A stretch of DNA of 64,000 nt from an uncultured Prevotellaceae bacterium (lineage in GTDB: Bacteria; Bacteroidota; Bacteroidia; Bacteroidales; Bacteroidaceae). Under the pieces are notes generated by a model, which saw nothing but the letters and a program-made list of their open reading frames with translations, searched no databases and was not told where the DNA came from. The position numbers and the translations under genes were made by a program. Location: positions 310,001-374,000 of the forward strand of contig ONDM01000001.1 of NCBI GenBank assembly GCA_900316585.1. The letters are read 5' to 3'. Shown here piece by piece: positions 1 through 8,026 of the stretch. Position 1 is the stretch's first letter; every line of letters begins with the position of its first letter.

Positions 1-1330
1 AGGTTGTGGTATAAGTCACCAACTTGAAACAATAGCCGAATCGTCCAATGAGGATGGCAATGATAAGCGGTCCTCCAGCCAGTCCAAGCTTCAAGGCCAC
101 AGGCATTCCCGGCAGGCTGAACGGAATACTTCCGAAGATTATTCCCAGCATGATGCCAATGAAAATGGTAGCAATGTTGGGGGCATCAAGTAGTTTGATA
201 TGGTCTCCCATCAGGTCTGCCACACGCTCCACATTATCAGCCCGGCCCACCACCATGATCTTGTCTCCCACATGGAAGTGGTGATTCCTGCTGGCAAAGA
301 GGTCCATCCCATTGCGGTTGATTCGGGTCACATTCACTCCATATACGCTGGAGAAATGCATCTTGCCCAATGTCTTTCCGTTCATCTTCGGATTGGTCAC
401 CACAATGCGACGGGCTATCATAGGCTCCTTGTCGATATCTTCATCTGGACGCCATTCTACCTCTATCTCTGGCCCGATGAAAGCCTTGATAGGAAGGACA
501 TCGCTCTCTGCACACACGATGCGAAGTTCATCACCCACACTGAGAACGGTGTCACGGGTTGGCGTGTGCAGTTCTCCGTCATGATGAATACGAGTACATA
601 CAATGTCACGGTTCAGAAATTCAGACAGTTCACGTAGGTTATGCCCACTGAGCGCCTTGTTGTCCACACGAAGGGTGATGGCACAAGGCTTGGCATGAGG
701 ATTCTGTGCCTCCTGCTCTTCCAGCTGAGCCTCTTCTTCATTCAGACTCACATGGGTAACATAGCGTATCAAGATGGTTGCCCCTATGATTCCCAGCACA
801 CCAAGCGGATAGGCACATGCATAGCCATTGGCTATCTGAGGGATATTACCATCGGTGAAGACCGACTCAAGAGCCTCGTTCGCTGCACCCAGACCTGGGG
901 TGTTGGTCACGGCACCATACAGGGTTCCCACCAGCATAGGCAGGTTGTAAGGGTTACTTGTATCAAAGAAGGTATAATAACAGCCAAACATCACCAGCAC
1001 ATTCAGCACGATGGCCATGGTTGCCAGCAGATTAAGTTCCACCCCGCCCTTGCGAAAACTCTCAAAAAAGCCTGGACCTACCTGAAGACCGATACAGAAG
1101 ACAAAGAGTATCAGTCCGAAATCCTGCATGAATGAAAGAATGGTGGAGTTGGCTGTAAAACCGAAATGTCCTGCCACAATGCCTGCAAAAAGGACAAATG
1201 TCACTCCCAGTGATATTCCTCCTATCTTGACCTTTCCCAGAAGCACGCCAAGGGAAATGACAATGGCATATAGCAGTACGATGTGTGCTACCGAATCTTG
1301 GGTAGCAAATAGATTAATTAGCCATTCCAT
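1..1330 (-). CDS. AspT/YidE-type putative transporter (C-terminus cut by window edge)
   Basis: This is an inner-membrane protein of the AspT/YidE/YbjL duplication-domain family (aspartate:alanine exchanger-like); its substrate is not evident. Translation from the ATG at 1330 begins MEWLINLFATQDSV, followed by hydrophobic helices including LLYAIVISLGVLLGK and FGLILFVFCIGLQVGPGF, the usual N-terminal membrane half. Near positions 200-310 the frame reads HFHVGDKIMVVGRADNVE, which matches the TrkA_C/RCK_C soluble domains these proteins carry between their two membrane halves. Further TM segments (IFIGIMLGIIFGSIPF) follow, and the frame is open at base 1. About 443 of an expected ~550 residues are present. 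A -7-like TAACTTTG lies on the minus strand at 1357-1364, 27 bp before the start. Confidence 0.88.
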   Translation of the reverse strand, partial: MEWLINLFATQDSVAHIVLLYAIVISLGVLLGKVKIGGISLGVTFVLFAGIVAGHFGFTANSTILSFMQDFGLILFVFCIGLQVGPGFFESFRKGGVELNLLATMAIVLNVLVMFGCYYTFFDTSNPYNLPMLVGTLYGAVTNTPGLGAANEALESVFTDGNIPQIANGYACAYPLGVLGIIGATILIRYVTHVSLNEEEAQLEEQEAQNPHAKPCAITLRVDNKALSGHNLRELSEFLNRDIVCTRIHHDGELHTPTRDTVLSVGDELRIVCAESDVLPIKAFIGPEIEVEWRPDEDIDKEPMIARRIVVTNPKMNGKTLGKMHFSSVYGVNVTRINRNGMDLFASRNHHFHVGDKIMVVGRADNVERVADLMGDHIKLLDAPNIATIFIGIMLGIIFGSIPFSLPGMPVALKLGLAGGPLIIAILIGRFGYCFKLVTYTTT

Positions 1331-1444
1331 ATGTAAAACAATCTTTTTTCGGGCTGCAAAGTTAACTGAAATTATGCAAATAGAACGAATTTCAGACAAG
1401 AAATTATCGATAGCTGCCATCTGGCATCCCCATCAAGGCAGGAC

Positions 1445-1469
1445 AAAAAAGAAAGAGAGGCTCTCTTTC
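1445..1469 (-). terminator. intrinsic terminator of the kor operon
   Basis: On the minus strand a near-perfect GAAAGAGAG/CTCTCTTTC stem with a minimal loop is followed directly by six T. It lies 54 bp downstream of the korC stop codon and upstream of the transporter gene start, so it should end the ferredoxin oxidoreductase transcript. Confidence 0.85.
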
Positions 1470-1522
1470 GGATAGAAACACCCTCACGAGAACCTCTCTG
1501 TATTGTTATTTCAAAAAGCAGT

Positions 1523-2065
1523 TCACACCTCCTGAATCAGGTCCATTCCTACCTGAACGGCTTCCATGTTCAACGGAATCATCTCGTGATGCCGTTCTGG
1601 CAAGGTCTTCCTGAGCGCTTTTTTCAGTCCGTCAGTACTTACTACCGGACAAACCTTCAATAAGCCGCCCAAGACAATCATATTGAACACCTTCGCATTC
1701 TTCATCTCTGCGGCCTTGTCCATCGCGTCTATCTTGTAAACCTTGATATCGTTGCGCGATGGCTTGTTCACTATGCCATAGCTATCGTAAATCAATATGC
1801 CACCTGGCTTTACCAAAGGCATGAAACGGTCCAGTGATGGCTGGTTCAGCACAATGGCTATATCGTAACGGCTCAGGATGGGTGAAGAGATGCGCTCGTC
1901 ACTCACAATTACCGTACAATTGGCTGTTCCACCGCGCTGCTCCGGTCCATAGGAAGGCATCCAAGTCACCTCCTTGTCCTCCATCAGTCCGGAATAAGCC
2001 AGAATCTTACCCATGGACAATACTCCCTGTCCGCCAAAGCCTGATATGATTATTTCCTTTTTCAT
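1523..2065 (-). CDS. korC: 2-oxoacid:ferredoxin oxidoreductase, gamma subunit
   Basis: This is the gamma subunit of a CoA-dependent 2-oxoacid:ferredoxin oxidoreductase, probably for 2-oxoglutarate (2-oxoglutarate + CoA + oxidised ferredoxin to succinyl-CoA + CO2 + reduced ferredoxin). The 180-residue length and the N-terminal glycine-rich GFGGQGVLSMGKIL are characteristic, as is the middle stretch PSYGPEQRGGTANC. It is the last gene of a five-gene minus-strand operon, 4 bp after the beta subunit, and is followed by an intrinsic terminator. The substrate (2-oxoglutarate rather than a branched-chain 2-oxoacid) is inferred from subunit order and cannot be fixed from sequence alone. The protein is cytoplasmic and supports anaerobic carbon metabolism. 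Confidence 0.92.
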   Translation of the reverse strand: MKKEIIISGFGGQGVLSMGKILAYSGLMEDKEVTWMPSYGPEQRGGTANCTVIVSDERISSPILSRYDIAIVLNQPSLDRFMPLVKPGGILIYDSYGIVNKPSRNDIKVYKIDAMDKAAEMKNAKVFNMIVLGGLLKVCPVVSTDGLKKALRKTLPERHHEMIPLNMEAVQVGMDLIQEV

Positions 2066-2069
2066 ATGC

Positions 2070-2843
2070 TCATTTGAGATTAGTGGTGTCCTTCAGGTCA
2101 CCTTTCACATATTCCTCGAACATCTTCTCACGCATCCATTCGTTGGCCTTTTCCGGGGTGAGCTTCCAACCGCTGCTGCAGGTTGAGACAATCTCCACCA
2201 GGCTGGAACCCAGTCCTTTCATGGAAGCCTCAAACGCCTTGCGGATGGCTTTCTTAGCCTTCAGGATGGAACCCACGGTGTCCACACTCTGGCGGCTCAC
2301 GTAGCAGGTACCTCTTAAGGTAGAAGCTATTTCCGTGATATTCAGTGGATAGCCATGCAGCTCAGGGTCACGCCCATACGGACAGGTCGATGTCTTCTGA
2401 CCTATCAGTGTGGTAGGTGCCATCTGACCGCCGGTCATGCCGTAAATGGCATTGTTGATGAAGATGATGGCAATGTGCTCGCCACGATTCAATGCATGGA
2501 TAGTCTCTGCCGTTCCGATGCAGGCCAAGTCACCATCACCCTGATAAGTAAAGACCAGACGGTCGGGCCAAAGTCGTTTGATGGCTGTAGCCAAAGCTGG
2601 TGCACGTCCGTGTGCAGCCTCCTGCCAGTCGATGTCCAGATAACGATAGGCAAAGACGGCGCAGCCTACCGGGCTGATACCCACGGTCTTCTCCTCCATG
2701 CCCATTTCTTCAATGATTTCTGCTATCAGCTTGTGAACCACTCCGTGAGAGCATCCCGGACAGTAATGCATGGGAGTGTCGTTCATCAGTTCCGGTTTCT
2801 TGTAGACCAGATTTTCCGGTGATATGATATCGTTTGCTGTCAT
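2070..2843 (-). CDS. korB: 2-oxoacid:ferredoxin oxidoreductase, beta (TPP) subunit
   Basis: This is the thiamine-diphosphate-binding subunit, where decarboxylation of the 2-oxoacid takes place. The classic TPP motif runs from GDGDLACIG to the asparagine pair in IIFINNAIYG. The N-terminal CPGCSHG and the segment GCAVFAYRYLD are typical of the KorB/PorB family. Length (257 residues) is normal for a stand-alone beta subunit. Its start overlaps the stop of the alpha-subunit gene by 4 bp, so the two are probably translationally coupled. It acts with KorA, KorC and the ferredoxin KorD as one cytoplasmic complex. Confidence 0.94.
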   Translation of the reverse strand: MTANDIISPENLVYKKPELMNDTPMHYCPGCSHGVVHKLIAEIIEEMGMEEKTVGISPVGCAVFAYRYLDIDWQEAAHGRAPALATAIKRLWPDRLVFTYQGDGDLACIGTAETIHALNRGEHIAIIFINNAIYGMTGGQMAPTTLIGQKTSTCPYGRDPELHGYPLNITEIASTLRGTCYVSRQSVDTVGSILKAKKAIRKAFEASMKGLGSSLVEIVSTCSSGWKLTPEKANEWMREKMFEEYVKGDLKDTTNLK

Positions 2844-3934
2844 TTTTTCATCACTTTAGTTTCCAATGCTTCCACTATCTCCTGTGGGTCAGGCACGATG
2901 CCGCCCAGTCGGCCGAAGTGCTCCACAGGCACGGCTCCGTTGATGGCCAGACGTACATCCTCCACCATCTGGCCGGCATTGATCTCAGCCACCAGAATGC
3001 CCTTCTTGCCCTTTGCCATCTCTCTCAGCTGTCGCTCAGGGAATGGCCATAGGGTAATCGGACGGAACAATCCTACCTTCTCACCCTTGGAACGGGCTAT
3101 CTCCATACTCTTCTCTGCAATGCGTGCCGCACTGCCGAAGGCTACGATCAGGTAGTCTGCATCCTCGCAATTCAAAGTCTCATAGCGCACTTCCTTCTCC
3201 CGGATAGTCGCATATTTCTCTTGCAAGTGAATGTTGCGTGCCTCCATAATCTCTGGCTTCAGCTCCAGCGAAGTCAGGATGTTCGGCTCACGGTCCTTGG
3301 TCCTTCCGATGGTGGCCCAAGGGCATTCCTTACGGATCTGTTCTTCGGTACGGCGTGGCTTCTGTTCCGGAAGCACCACCTTCTCCATCATCTGACCAAT
3401 GACTCCGTCGCTCAGAATCATAGCCGGATTACGGTACCTGAAGGCCAATGTGAAGGCCAAGTCCACAAAATCGGCCATCTCCTGCACGGAGTTGGGGGCC
3501 AATACTATCACATAGTAATCACCGTTGCCTCCGCCACGGGTAGCCTGAAAATAGTCGCTCTGGCTAGGCTGGATGGTTCCCAGGCCCGGACCGCCTCGTT
3601 GTACGTTCACTACCACGCCAGGAATCTCAGATCCGGCCATGAAGGAGATGCCCTCCTGCATAAGTGCCACACCTGGACTGGATGAGGTGGTAAATACTCG
3701 CTTGCCTGCTCCGGCTCCACCATGCACCATGTTGATGGATGCCACCTCACTCTCGGCCTGGACTACCACCATGCCGGTGGTTTCCCATGGCTTCAGAAGC
3801 GACAAGGTCTCGATAATCTCTGACTGTGGGGTTATAGGATAGCCGAAGAATGCATCTGCTCCACAGCGAATGGCTGCGTAGGCGATGGCCTCATTTCCCT
3901 TCAGCAACGTGACTTCTTTATTCTCCATTTTCAT
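2840..3934 (-). CDS. korA: 2-oxoacid:ferredoxin oxidoreductase, alpha subunit
   Basis: This is the alpha subunit of the same complex. The N-terminal YAAIRCGADAFFGYPITPQSEI is the pyrimidine-binding domain signature of this family; the TSSSPGVALMQEG segment and the C-terminal transketolase-C-like part (LFRPITLWPFPERQL) follow in the expected order. At 364 residues it lacks the N-terminal gamma fusion seen in some homologues, consistent with gamma being encoded separately by korC. The start (MKMENKEV) lies inside the end of the ferredoxin gene (17 bp overlap); an in-frame second Met two codons later is an equally possible start. Confidence 0.94.
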   Translation of the reverse strand: MKMENKEVTLLKGNEAIAYAAIRCGADAFFGYPITPQSEIIETLSLLKPWETTGMVVVQAESEVASINMVHGGAGAGKRVFTTSSSPGVALMQEGISFMAGSEIPGVVVNVQRGGPGLGTIQPSQSDYFQATRGGGNGDYYVIVLAPNSVQEMADFVDLAFTLAFRYRNPAMILSDGVIGQMMEKVVLPEQKPRRTEEQIRKECPWATIGRTKDREPNILTSLELKPEIMEARNIHLQEKYATIREKEVRYETLNCEDADYLIVAFGSAARIAEKSMEIARSKGEKVGLFRPITLWPFPERQLREMAKGKKGILVAEINAGQMVEDVRLAINGAVPVEHFGRLGGIVPDPQEIVEALETKVMKK

Positions 3935-4163
3935 TTTCTAATTTTTTACGGTACACCGTGATACAACCGTCAGGGCAGACTATGGCACAGGAAGAACATC
4001 CTGTACAACGGTCAAGATCCACAGGCTCCACATAAGGATAACCGTGCACATTGACTTTCCTCACGGCCAGGGAAATGACTCCCTTCGGGCATGCCAACAC
4101 ACAGAGGGCACATCCCTTGCACCGGTTTTTGTCTACTACAATAGCTCCTTTGAACGTACTCAT
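3918..4163 (-). CDS. korD: 4Fe-4S dicluster ferredoxin subunit (delta)
   Basis: This is a small 2[4Fe-4S] ferredoxin that should carry electrons from the oxidoreductase. The 81 residues contain two cysteine sets, CKGCALCVLACPKG and CTGCSSCAIVCPDG, each with the CxxCxxCxxxCP pattern. It precedes korA with overlapping reading frames and follows the TPR gene by 36 bp. Its place in the operon supports a role as a dedicated subunit rather than a free ferredoxin. Confidence 0.93.
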   Translation of the reverse strand: MSTFKGAIVVDKNRCKGCALCVLACPKGVISLAVRKVNVHGYPYVEPVDLDRCTGCSSCAIVCPDGCITVYRKKLENENGE

Positions 4164-4199
4164 ATAGTTCTCGTTTTAATAGGTTTAAAGTTCCCTTGT

Positions 4200-4403
4200 T
4201 CAAGGGTTATAGTAATCCTTACAATAAAAGTCCATGATGTCCTGCAGCATGCGTAGTGCCTCACCTGCCGGACTTTCTGAATCAAGTTCCAAAGCTTCCA
4301 TGTAACAGTTCATGGCGGAACTGAAATCACCCACTTTCCTGAATTGATTACCTTGCCGGTAATAATCCTCTGCGGTGTGTGTTTGTGTGTTCATCTCATT
4401 CAT
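4200..4403 (-). CDS. small TPR protein, first gene of kor operon
   Basis: This 67-residue protein contains one clear tetratricopeptide-like unit (YYRQGNQFRKVGDFSSAMNCYMEALELD, residues about 14-41) and a short helical tail, with no signal peptide. TPR units bind proteins, so an assembly or regulatory role for the oxidoreductase is plausible but not shown. It is 36 bp upstream of korD. A -7-like box lies only 7 bp before the start codon, so the transcript may be leaderless; the Met at codon 4 is an alternative start. Confidence 0.8.
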   Translation of the reverse strand: MNEMNTQTHTAEDYYRQGNQFRKVGDFSSAMNCYMEALELDSESPAGEALRMLQDIMDFYCKDYYNP

Positions 4404-4410
4404 TCAAGAA

Positions 4411-4418
4411 CAAAGTTA
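4411..4418 (-). promoter_or_regulatory. Bacteroidetes -7 box for kor operon
   Basis: The minus strand reads TAACTTTG, an exact TAnnTTTG. A TTTG lies 17 bp upstream (4436-4439), slightly short of the usual 19-21 bp spacing. The box is 7 bp from the TPR gene start. Confidence 0.55.
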
Positions 4419-4628
4419 CACTTGAAACTATTCTCCAAATGCATAAAGAGCGAATATTTTACACTTTTTAACGAAGTTTTGGACTAAAATGCGCACACGA
4501 TTTGGAACGTGTGCAAAAAAATGGAGAAATTTAGTTTCAAATGAAATCATGAAAGGGATATGAAGTCGTAAAAAAGCAGTTCCAATCATTTTTTTTTGTC
4601 AAAGATGGGAAACTGTAACAAAAATAGT

Positions 4629-4636
4629 TATATTTG
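4629..4636 (+). promoter_or_regulatory. -7 box for the small lipoprotein gene
   Basis: TATATTTG matches TAnnTTTG and lies 22 bp before the ATG. The nearest TTTG (4595-4598) is 30 bp upstream, so the -33 element is uncertain. The stretch 4404-4658 between the divergent genes is AT-rich and otherwise holds only the two promoters. Confidence 0.5.
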
Positions 4637-4658
4637 CACCTTGTAAATAAAAAGGATT

Positions 4659-5078
4659 ATGAAAGTAAAGTCTATTATCTCCCTTCTCTTTGTCCTGCTG
4701 GTATTCACCGCTTGCGACAAATATGGCTCTTATGCCAAGAATTTCCAAGACTATGGTTTCTCCCTGGCCGATTCTACATATTACGAGTTCTTCTTCCTGA
4801 CTCCTCCCGACGGCAATGGTGCCGGCCTAGGTGTGGACAACCGGATGTACAAGAAGAAGGTGGATCAGGTGAACAACTACCAGAAGGTCTTCAACTATCA
4901 GATTGATGAGAATGGCAAGATCCAGTGTGTGGCTCAGAAGAAGACGGGTGTGAACGACAACTTCACCCTGGAGATGGTGGAGGCAAACATTATCAGTGCT
5001 GCCGGAAAGCATGTACGTGCCCATGACCCTGCTACCTACAAGAGGTGGATGGATTGGATGAAGGAAAATAAGAAATGA
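4659..5078 (+). CDS. small lipoprotein of unknown function
   Basis: This 139-residue protein begins with a lipoprotein signal peptide ending in the lipobox LVFTAC (Cys at residue 19), so it is probably attached to an envelope membrane. The remainder is soluble, with a lysine- and tyrosine-rich middle and a C-terminal helix (TYKRWMDWMKENKK). I do not recognise a domain. It is monocistronic: its own -7 box precedes it and a strong intrinsic terminator follows. The ATG at 4659 is chosen because it starts directly with the signal peptide. Confidence 0.75.
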   Translation: MKVKSIISLLFVLLVFTACDKYGSYAKNFQDYGFSLADSTYYEFFFLTPPDGNGAGLGVDNRMYKKKVDQVNNYQKVFNYQIDENGKIQCVAQKKTGVNDNFTLEMVEANIISAAGKHVRAHDPATYKRWMDWMKENKK

Positions 5079-5106
5079 TTTAAACCTTAACCAAAATACC
5101 TAGGCT

Positions 5107-5175
5107 GAAATGTCCCGGAGACATTTCGCTAAAAGCAAACCCGGAAAGATTGAGTCTTTCCGGGTTCTTTTTTTA
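5107..5175 (+). terminator. tandem hairpins ending the lipoprotein gene
   Basis: Two hairpins follow the stop codon. The first (5107-5127) has arms GAAATGTC/GACATTTC. The second (5138-5166) has 12-bp arms AACCCGGAAAGA/TCTTTCCGGGTT and is followed by CTTTTTTT, making it a strong intrinsic terminator. Confidence 0.9.
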
Positions 5176-5194
5176 TGCATCGGTTCCTGCGGTC

Positions 5195-6358
5195 TTAGCA
5201 AACGGTGACTTTGGCAGCCAAGCCTTTGCACTTGTCGCGCAAGGCATCCTGGCTCTCACCTAGCTTATCCCAGCATACTACCACACCCATACGGCGTCCC
5301 ACATGTGCATCGGGCTTACCGAAGATGCGCAGGTAAGTCTGCTTGGCAGCGCATACGTCCTCCATACCCTTGTAGTCAGGGCACTTCTTCTCTATTCCTG
5401 AGAGAATAACGGCACTGGCCCCTTGACGCTCCAGGCTAATCTCTGGAATAGGCAGTCCCAGTACGGCACGGCAGTGAAGCTCAAACTCGGTCAAGTTCTG
5501 AGTACCTGCCAGGGTCACCATACCGGTGTCGTGCGGACGTGGAGAAAGTTCGCTGAAGTAAACGCCATGTTCCTTGCTCAGGAAGAACTCCACACCCCAG
5601 ATACCTGCACCTGTCAGTGCCTTGGTCACGGTAGCTGCCATGCGCTGTGCCTCTGCCAGCTGCTCTGGAGTAACTACGGCTGGCTGGAAGCTCTCGCGGT
5701 AGTCTCCACCTATCTGCACGTGGCCTACTGGAGCGCAGAACAATGTCTCCCCGTTCTGTTGTGTCACGGTCAGCAAGGTAATCTCGGAATCGAAGCGGAT
5801 GAACTGCTCCACAATCACTTCCTTGATGTCGCCTCTGGCACCCTCGGCTGCTATCTTCCAGGCTTTCTCCAGCTCTGCAGGTGAGTTTACCTTGCTCTGT
5901 CCGTGTCCTGATGAAGACATCAGTGGCTTTACGATAAACGGATAGCCTATCTCCTCAGCTGCCTTGGTGAATTCCTCAAAGGTAGACGCATACTTGTAGT
6001 TTGCTGTTTTCAGACCCAGCTCAGTATGTGCCAGCTCACGGATGGCCTTACGGTTCATGGTGTAGTTCACGGCACGCGCACTAGGAACGACCTGAATACC
6101 CATCTTCTCACACTCGTAGAGTTTCTCCGTACGGATAGCCTCTATCTCTGGCACAATGATGTCTGGCTGGTGCTTTTTCACGGCAGCCATCAGGGCATCT
6201 CCATCGAGCATGCTGAAAACCTCACATTCATCAGCCACCTGCATGGCAGGCGCACCTGCATACTTGTCACAGGCTACTACATACTGGCCCAGTCGCTTGC
6301 AGGCAATGACAAACTCCTTGCCCAACTCGCCGGAACCCAGCAAAAGAATCTTTTTCAT
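5195..6358 (-). CDS. purT: formate-dependent GAR transformylase
   Basis: PurT uses formate and ATP to formylate glycinamide ribonucleotide in purine synthesis. The 387-residue protein has the N-terminal Rossmann-like segment [18 protein letters not shown], the ATP-grasp phosphate-binding loop [12 protein letters not shown] and the metal-binding end [24 protein letters not shown], all typical of the PurT/PurK family. Length and domain order are those of PurT. It stands 33 bp downstream of the DUF4301 gene on the same strand and may share its transcript. Confidence 0.95.
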   Translation of the reverse strand: MKKILLLGSGELGKEFVIACKRLGQYVVACDKYAGAPAMQVADECEVFSMLDGDALMAAVKKHQPDIIVPEIEAIRTEKLYECEKMGIQVVPSARAVNYTMNRKAIRELAHTELGLKTANYKYASTFEEFTKAAEEIGYPFIVKPLMSSSGHGQSKVNSPAELEKAWKIAAEGARGDIKEVIVEQFIRFDSEITLLTVTQQNGETLFCAPVGHVQIGGDYRESFQPAVVTPEQLAEAQRMAATVTKALTGAGIWGVEFFLSKEHGVYFSELSPRPHDTGMVTLAGTQNLTEFELHCRAVLGLPIPEISLERQGASAVILSGIEKKCPDYKGMEDVCAAKQTYLRIFGKPDAHVGRRMGVVVCWDKLGESQDALRDKCKGLAAKVTVC

Positions 6359-6391
6359 TATCAGTTATTATGTTTTACGTTAATGTTCATC

Positions 6392-7909
6392 TTATTGGTG
6401 CTGTGGACGAAGCAGGTCGTTCACGGTCTTCACCGGATTGAAGGTTGACAGTGGAACTTCTACAAAGACGGTGTTCCAGTCGCTCATGGCACCGTTCCAC
6501 AGTCCTGGCAGCTCAAGTGCCTTCAGCTCCTTACCATTCTTGCTCTTGTAAGAGATGAAGCCTGTTGACTTGTCCACATACTTCACCAGGTCAAACTTGT
6601 TGCCCTTGTAGTCCTTCACAGCACATACCAGATCCACTGGATTGAAATGAGAACCATTCTCGAACATTTCCTTCTTCACTGGATCATCGGTGTCAATCTG
6701 GCTGCTTTCCAGAATCTGTAGGGAGATGGTACCGTCGGCATTGTAGGCACGGAACGGACCGCCGCCTGGCTCACCCACATTCTTCACTACACCAGCCACA
6801 CGCATCGGACGGTTCAGCTTGTTCTTCAGGTAAACCACCAGCTCTGCATCCTCCAGGAGAGAAATCTGCGGATTACGGCAGCAAAGGTCGTGCTGCAGGA
6901 AGTTGATAATCTCCTCTATCTGAGCGTGAGTGTATTTACCGCTGTCCAGCAGGTTCAGGTAGTCGAATGCCTTCTTCTGCAAGGTAACCAGCACACCTGC
7001 AATCACCTTCTTGTAAGTCACAGTGTCTGCCTTCAGACGGTCTGGCACTACATTATCTATATTCTTTACGAAGACGATGTCTGCATCCAGGTCGTTCAGG
7101 TTCTCAATCAATGCACCGTGTCCACCCGGACGGAACAGCAACTTGCCGTCGGTACGGAATGGCTCGTTGTCCATAGTAGCTGCTACAGTATCTGTGCTTG
7201 GCTTCTGCTCAGAGAAGGAAACATGATACTCTGTTCCGAACTTGGCAGCATAGCTACTCACCTTCTCGTCCACCAACTTCTCAAACAGGGAGCGATGCTC
7301 TGGAGATACAGTGAAATGAACGTTCACGTCACCGTTCTTGTTGGCTGCATACAGGGAGCCTTCCACCAGGTGCTCCTCCAGTGGAGTGCGTGCACCTTCT
7401 TCATATTTATGGAACTTCAGCAGACCCTTAGGAAGCTGTCCGTAGTTCAGTCCGGCACTCTCCAGCAGGTTAGCTACCACTGGCTTGTACTTGCCTTCCT
7501 CTACCAGGGTGTCGATGTCCTTGCCTTGGTTCTTCAGGCAGGCTGCATTCAGGTCATCGAAAAATGCAAAGTCGTGTATGCGATCAAAGAATTTCTTCTC
7601 AAAGTCTGTCTCTGGTGCGTCATAGGCTGCGCCCAGGAACTCGAACATATTCTTGAACATACGACTGGCAGCACCTGATGCCGGTACAAACTTCACGATG
7701 GTCTTGTCGCCCAGCTTGTAAGCATCCCATGCCTTGGAGTATGCCTTCTCCTTTTCCTCATCTATCGCCATGATGCCATTGTCGATGGCTGCGGCTCCAT
7801 CCAGCTCCAGATAGGGGAATCCTGTCTTAAAATCATTCAACTGCTCAGCGAGTTTTTCCTCAGAAATGCCTTTCTTGGCCAAAAGTTCTCTGTCTTCTTG
7901 TGTCAACAT
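6392..7909 (-). CDS. DUF4301 family protein
   Basis: A 505-residue cytoplasmic protein of the DUF4301 family, found mainly in Bacteroidetes and of unknown function. Near residues 75-87 it contains FVPASGAASRMFK, resembling the N-terminal nucleotide-binding loop of nucleotidyltransferases, and RPGGHGALIENLNDLDADIVFVKNIDN fits a sugar-nucleotide-transferase-like fold. A nucleotidyltransferase role is an inference only. A well-formed promoter lies upstream, divergent from relA, and purT follows 33 bp downstream. Confidence 0.82.
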   Translation of the reverse strand: MLTQEDRELLAKKGISEEKLAEQLNDFKTGFPYLELDGAAAIDNGIMAIDEEKEKAYSKAWDAYKLGDKTIVKFVPASGAASRMFKNMFEFLGAAYDAPETDFEKKFFDRIHDFAFFDDLNAACLKNQGKDIDTLVEEGKYKPVVANLLESAGLNYGQLPKGLLKFHKYEEGARTPLEEHLVEGSLYAANKNGDVNVHFTVSPEHRSLFEKLVDEKVSSYAAKFGTEYHVSFSEQKPSTDTVAATMDNEPFRTDGKLLFRPGGHGALIENLNDLDADIVFVKNIDNVVPDRLKADTVTYKKVIAGVLVTLQKKAFDYLNLLDSGKYTHAQIEEIINFLQHDLCCRNPQISLLEDAELVVYLKNKLNRPMRVAGVVKNVGEPGGGPFRAYNADGTISLQILESSQIDTDDPVKKEMFENGSHFNPVDLVCAVKDYKGNKFDLVKYVDKSTGFISYKSKNGKELKALELPGLWNGAMSDWNTVFVEVPLSTFNPVKTVNDLLRPQHQ

Positions 7910-7959
7910 AGTTTTAATTTTTTAGATGGATGCAATTATCCTAATTTAATTAATTGCCC

Positions 7960-7991
7960 CAAAAATACATTTTTTCCCGTGAAAAGCCAAA
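7960..7991 (-). promoter_or_regulatory. promoter of DUF4301-purT
   Basis: On the minus strand TTTG (7988-7991) is followed after exactly 20 bp by TATTTTTG (7960-7967), a full match to the Bacteroidetes TTTG-N20-TAnnTTTG promoter, about 50 bp before the DUF4301 start. Confidence 0.8.
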
Positions 7992-8009
7992 GTTTTCGGG
8001 GAAAATATG

Positions 8010-8017
8010 TAAATTTG
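8010..8017 (+). promoter_or_regulatory. -7 box for relA
   Basis: TAAATTTG lies 9 bp before the chosen ATG at 8027, placing the predicted transcript start almost on the start codon. No good -33 TTTG is present at 19-21 bp. This box is the reason for preferring 8027 over the upstream in-frame ATG at 7898, which would precede the promoter. Confidence 0.5.
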
Positions 8018-8026
8018 AAGACTAAA

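Noticed and set aside
4012-4203. 63-codon frame with many cysteines overlapping korD
   Set aside because: It is an alternative frame of the ferredoxin gene; the real frame holds both CxxCxxCxxxCP motifs.
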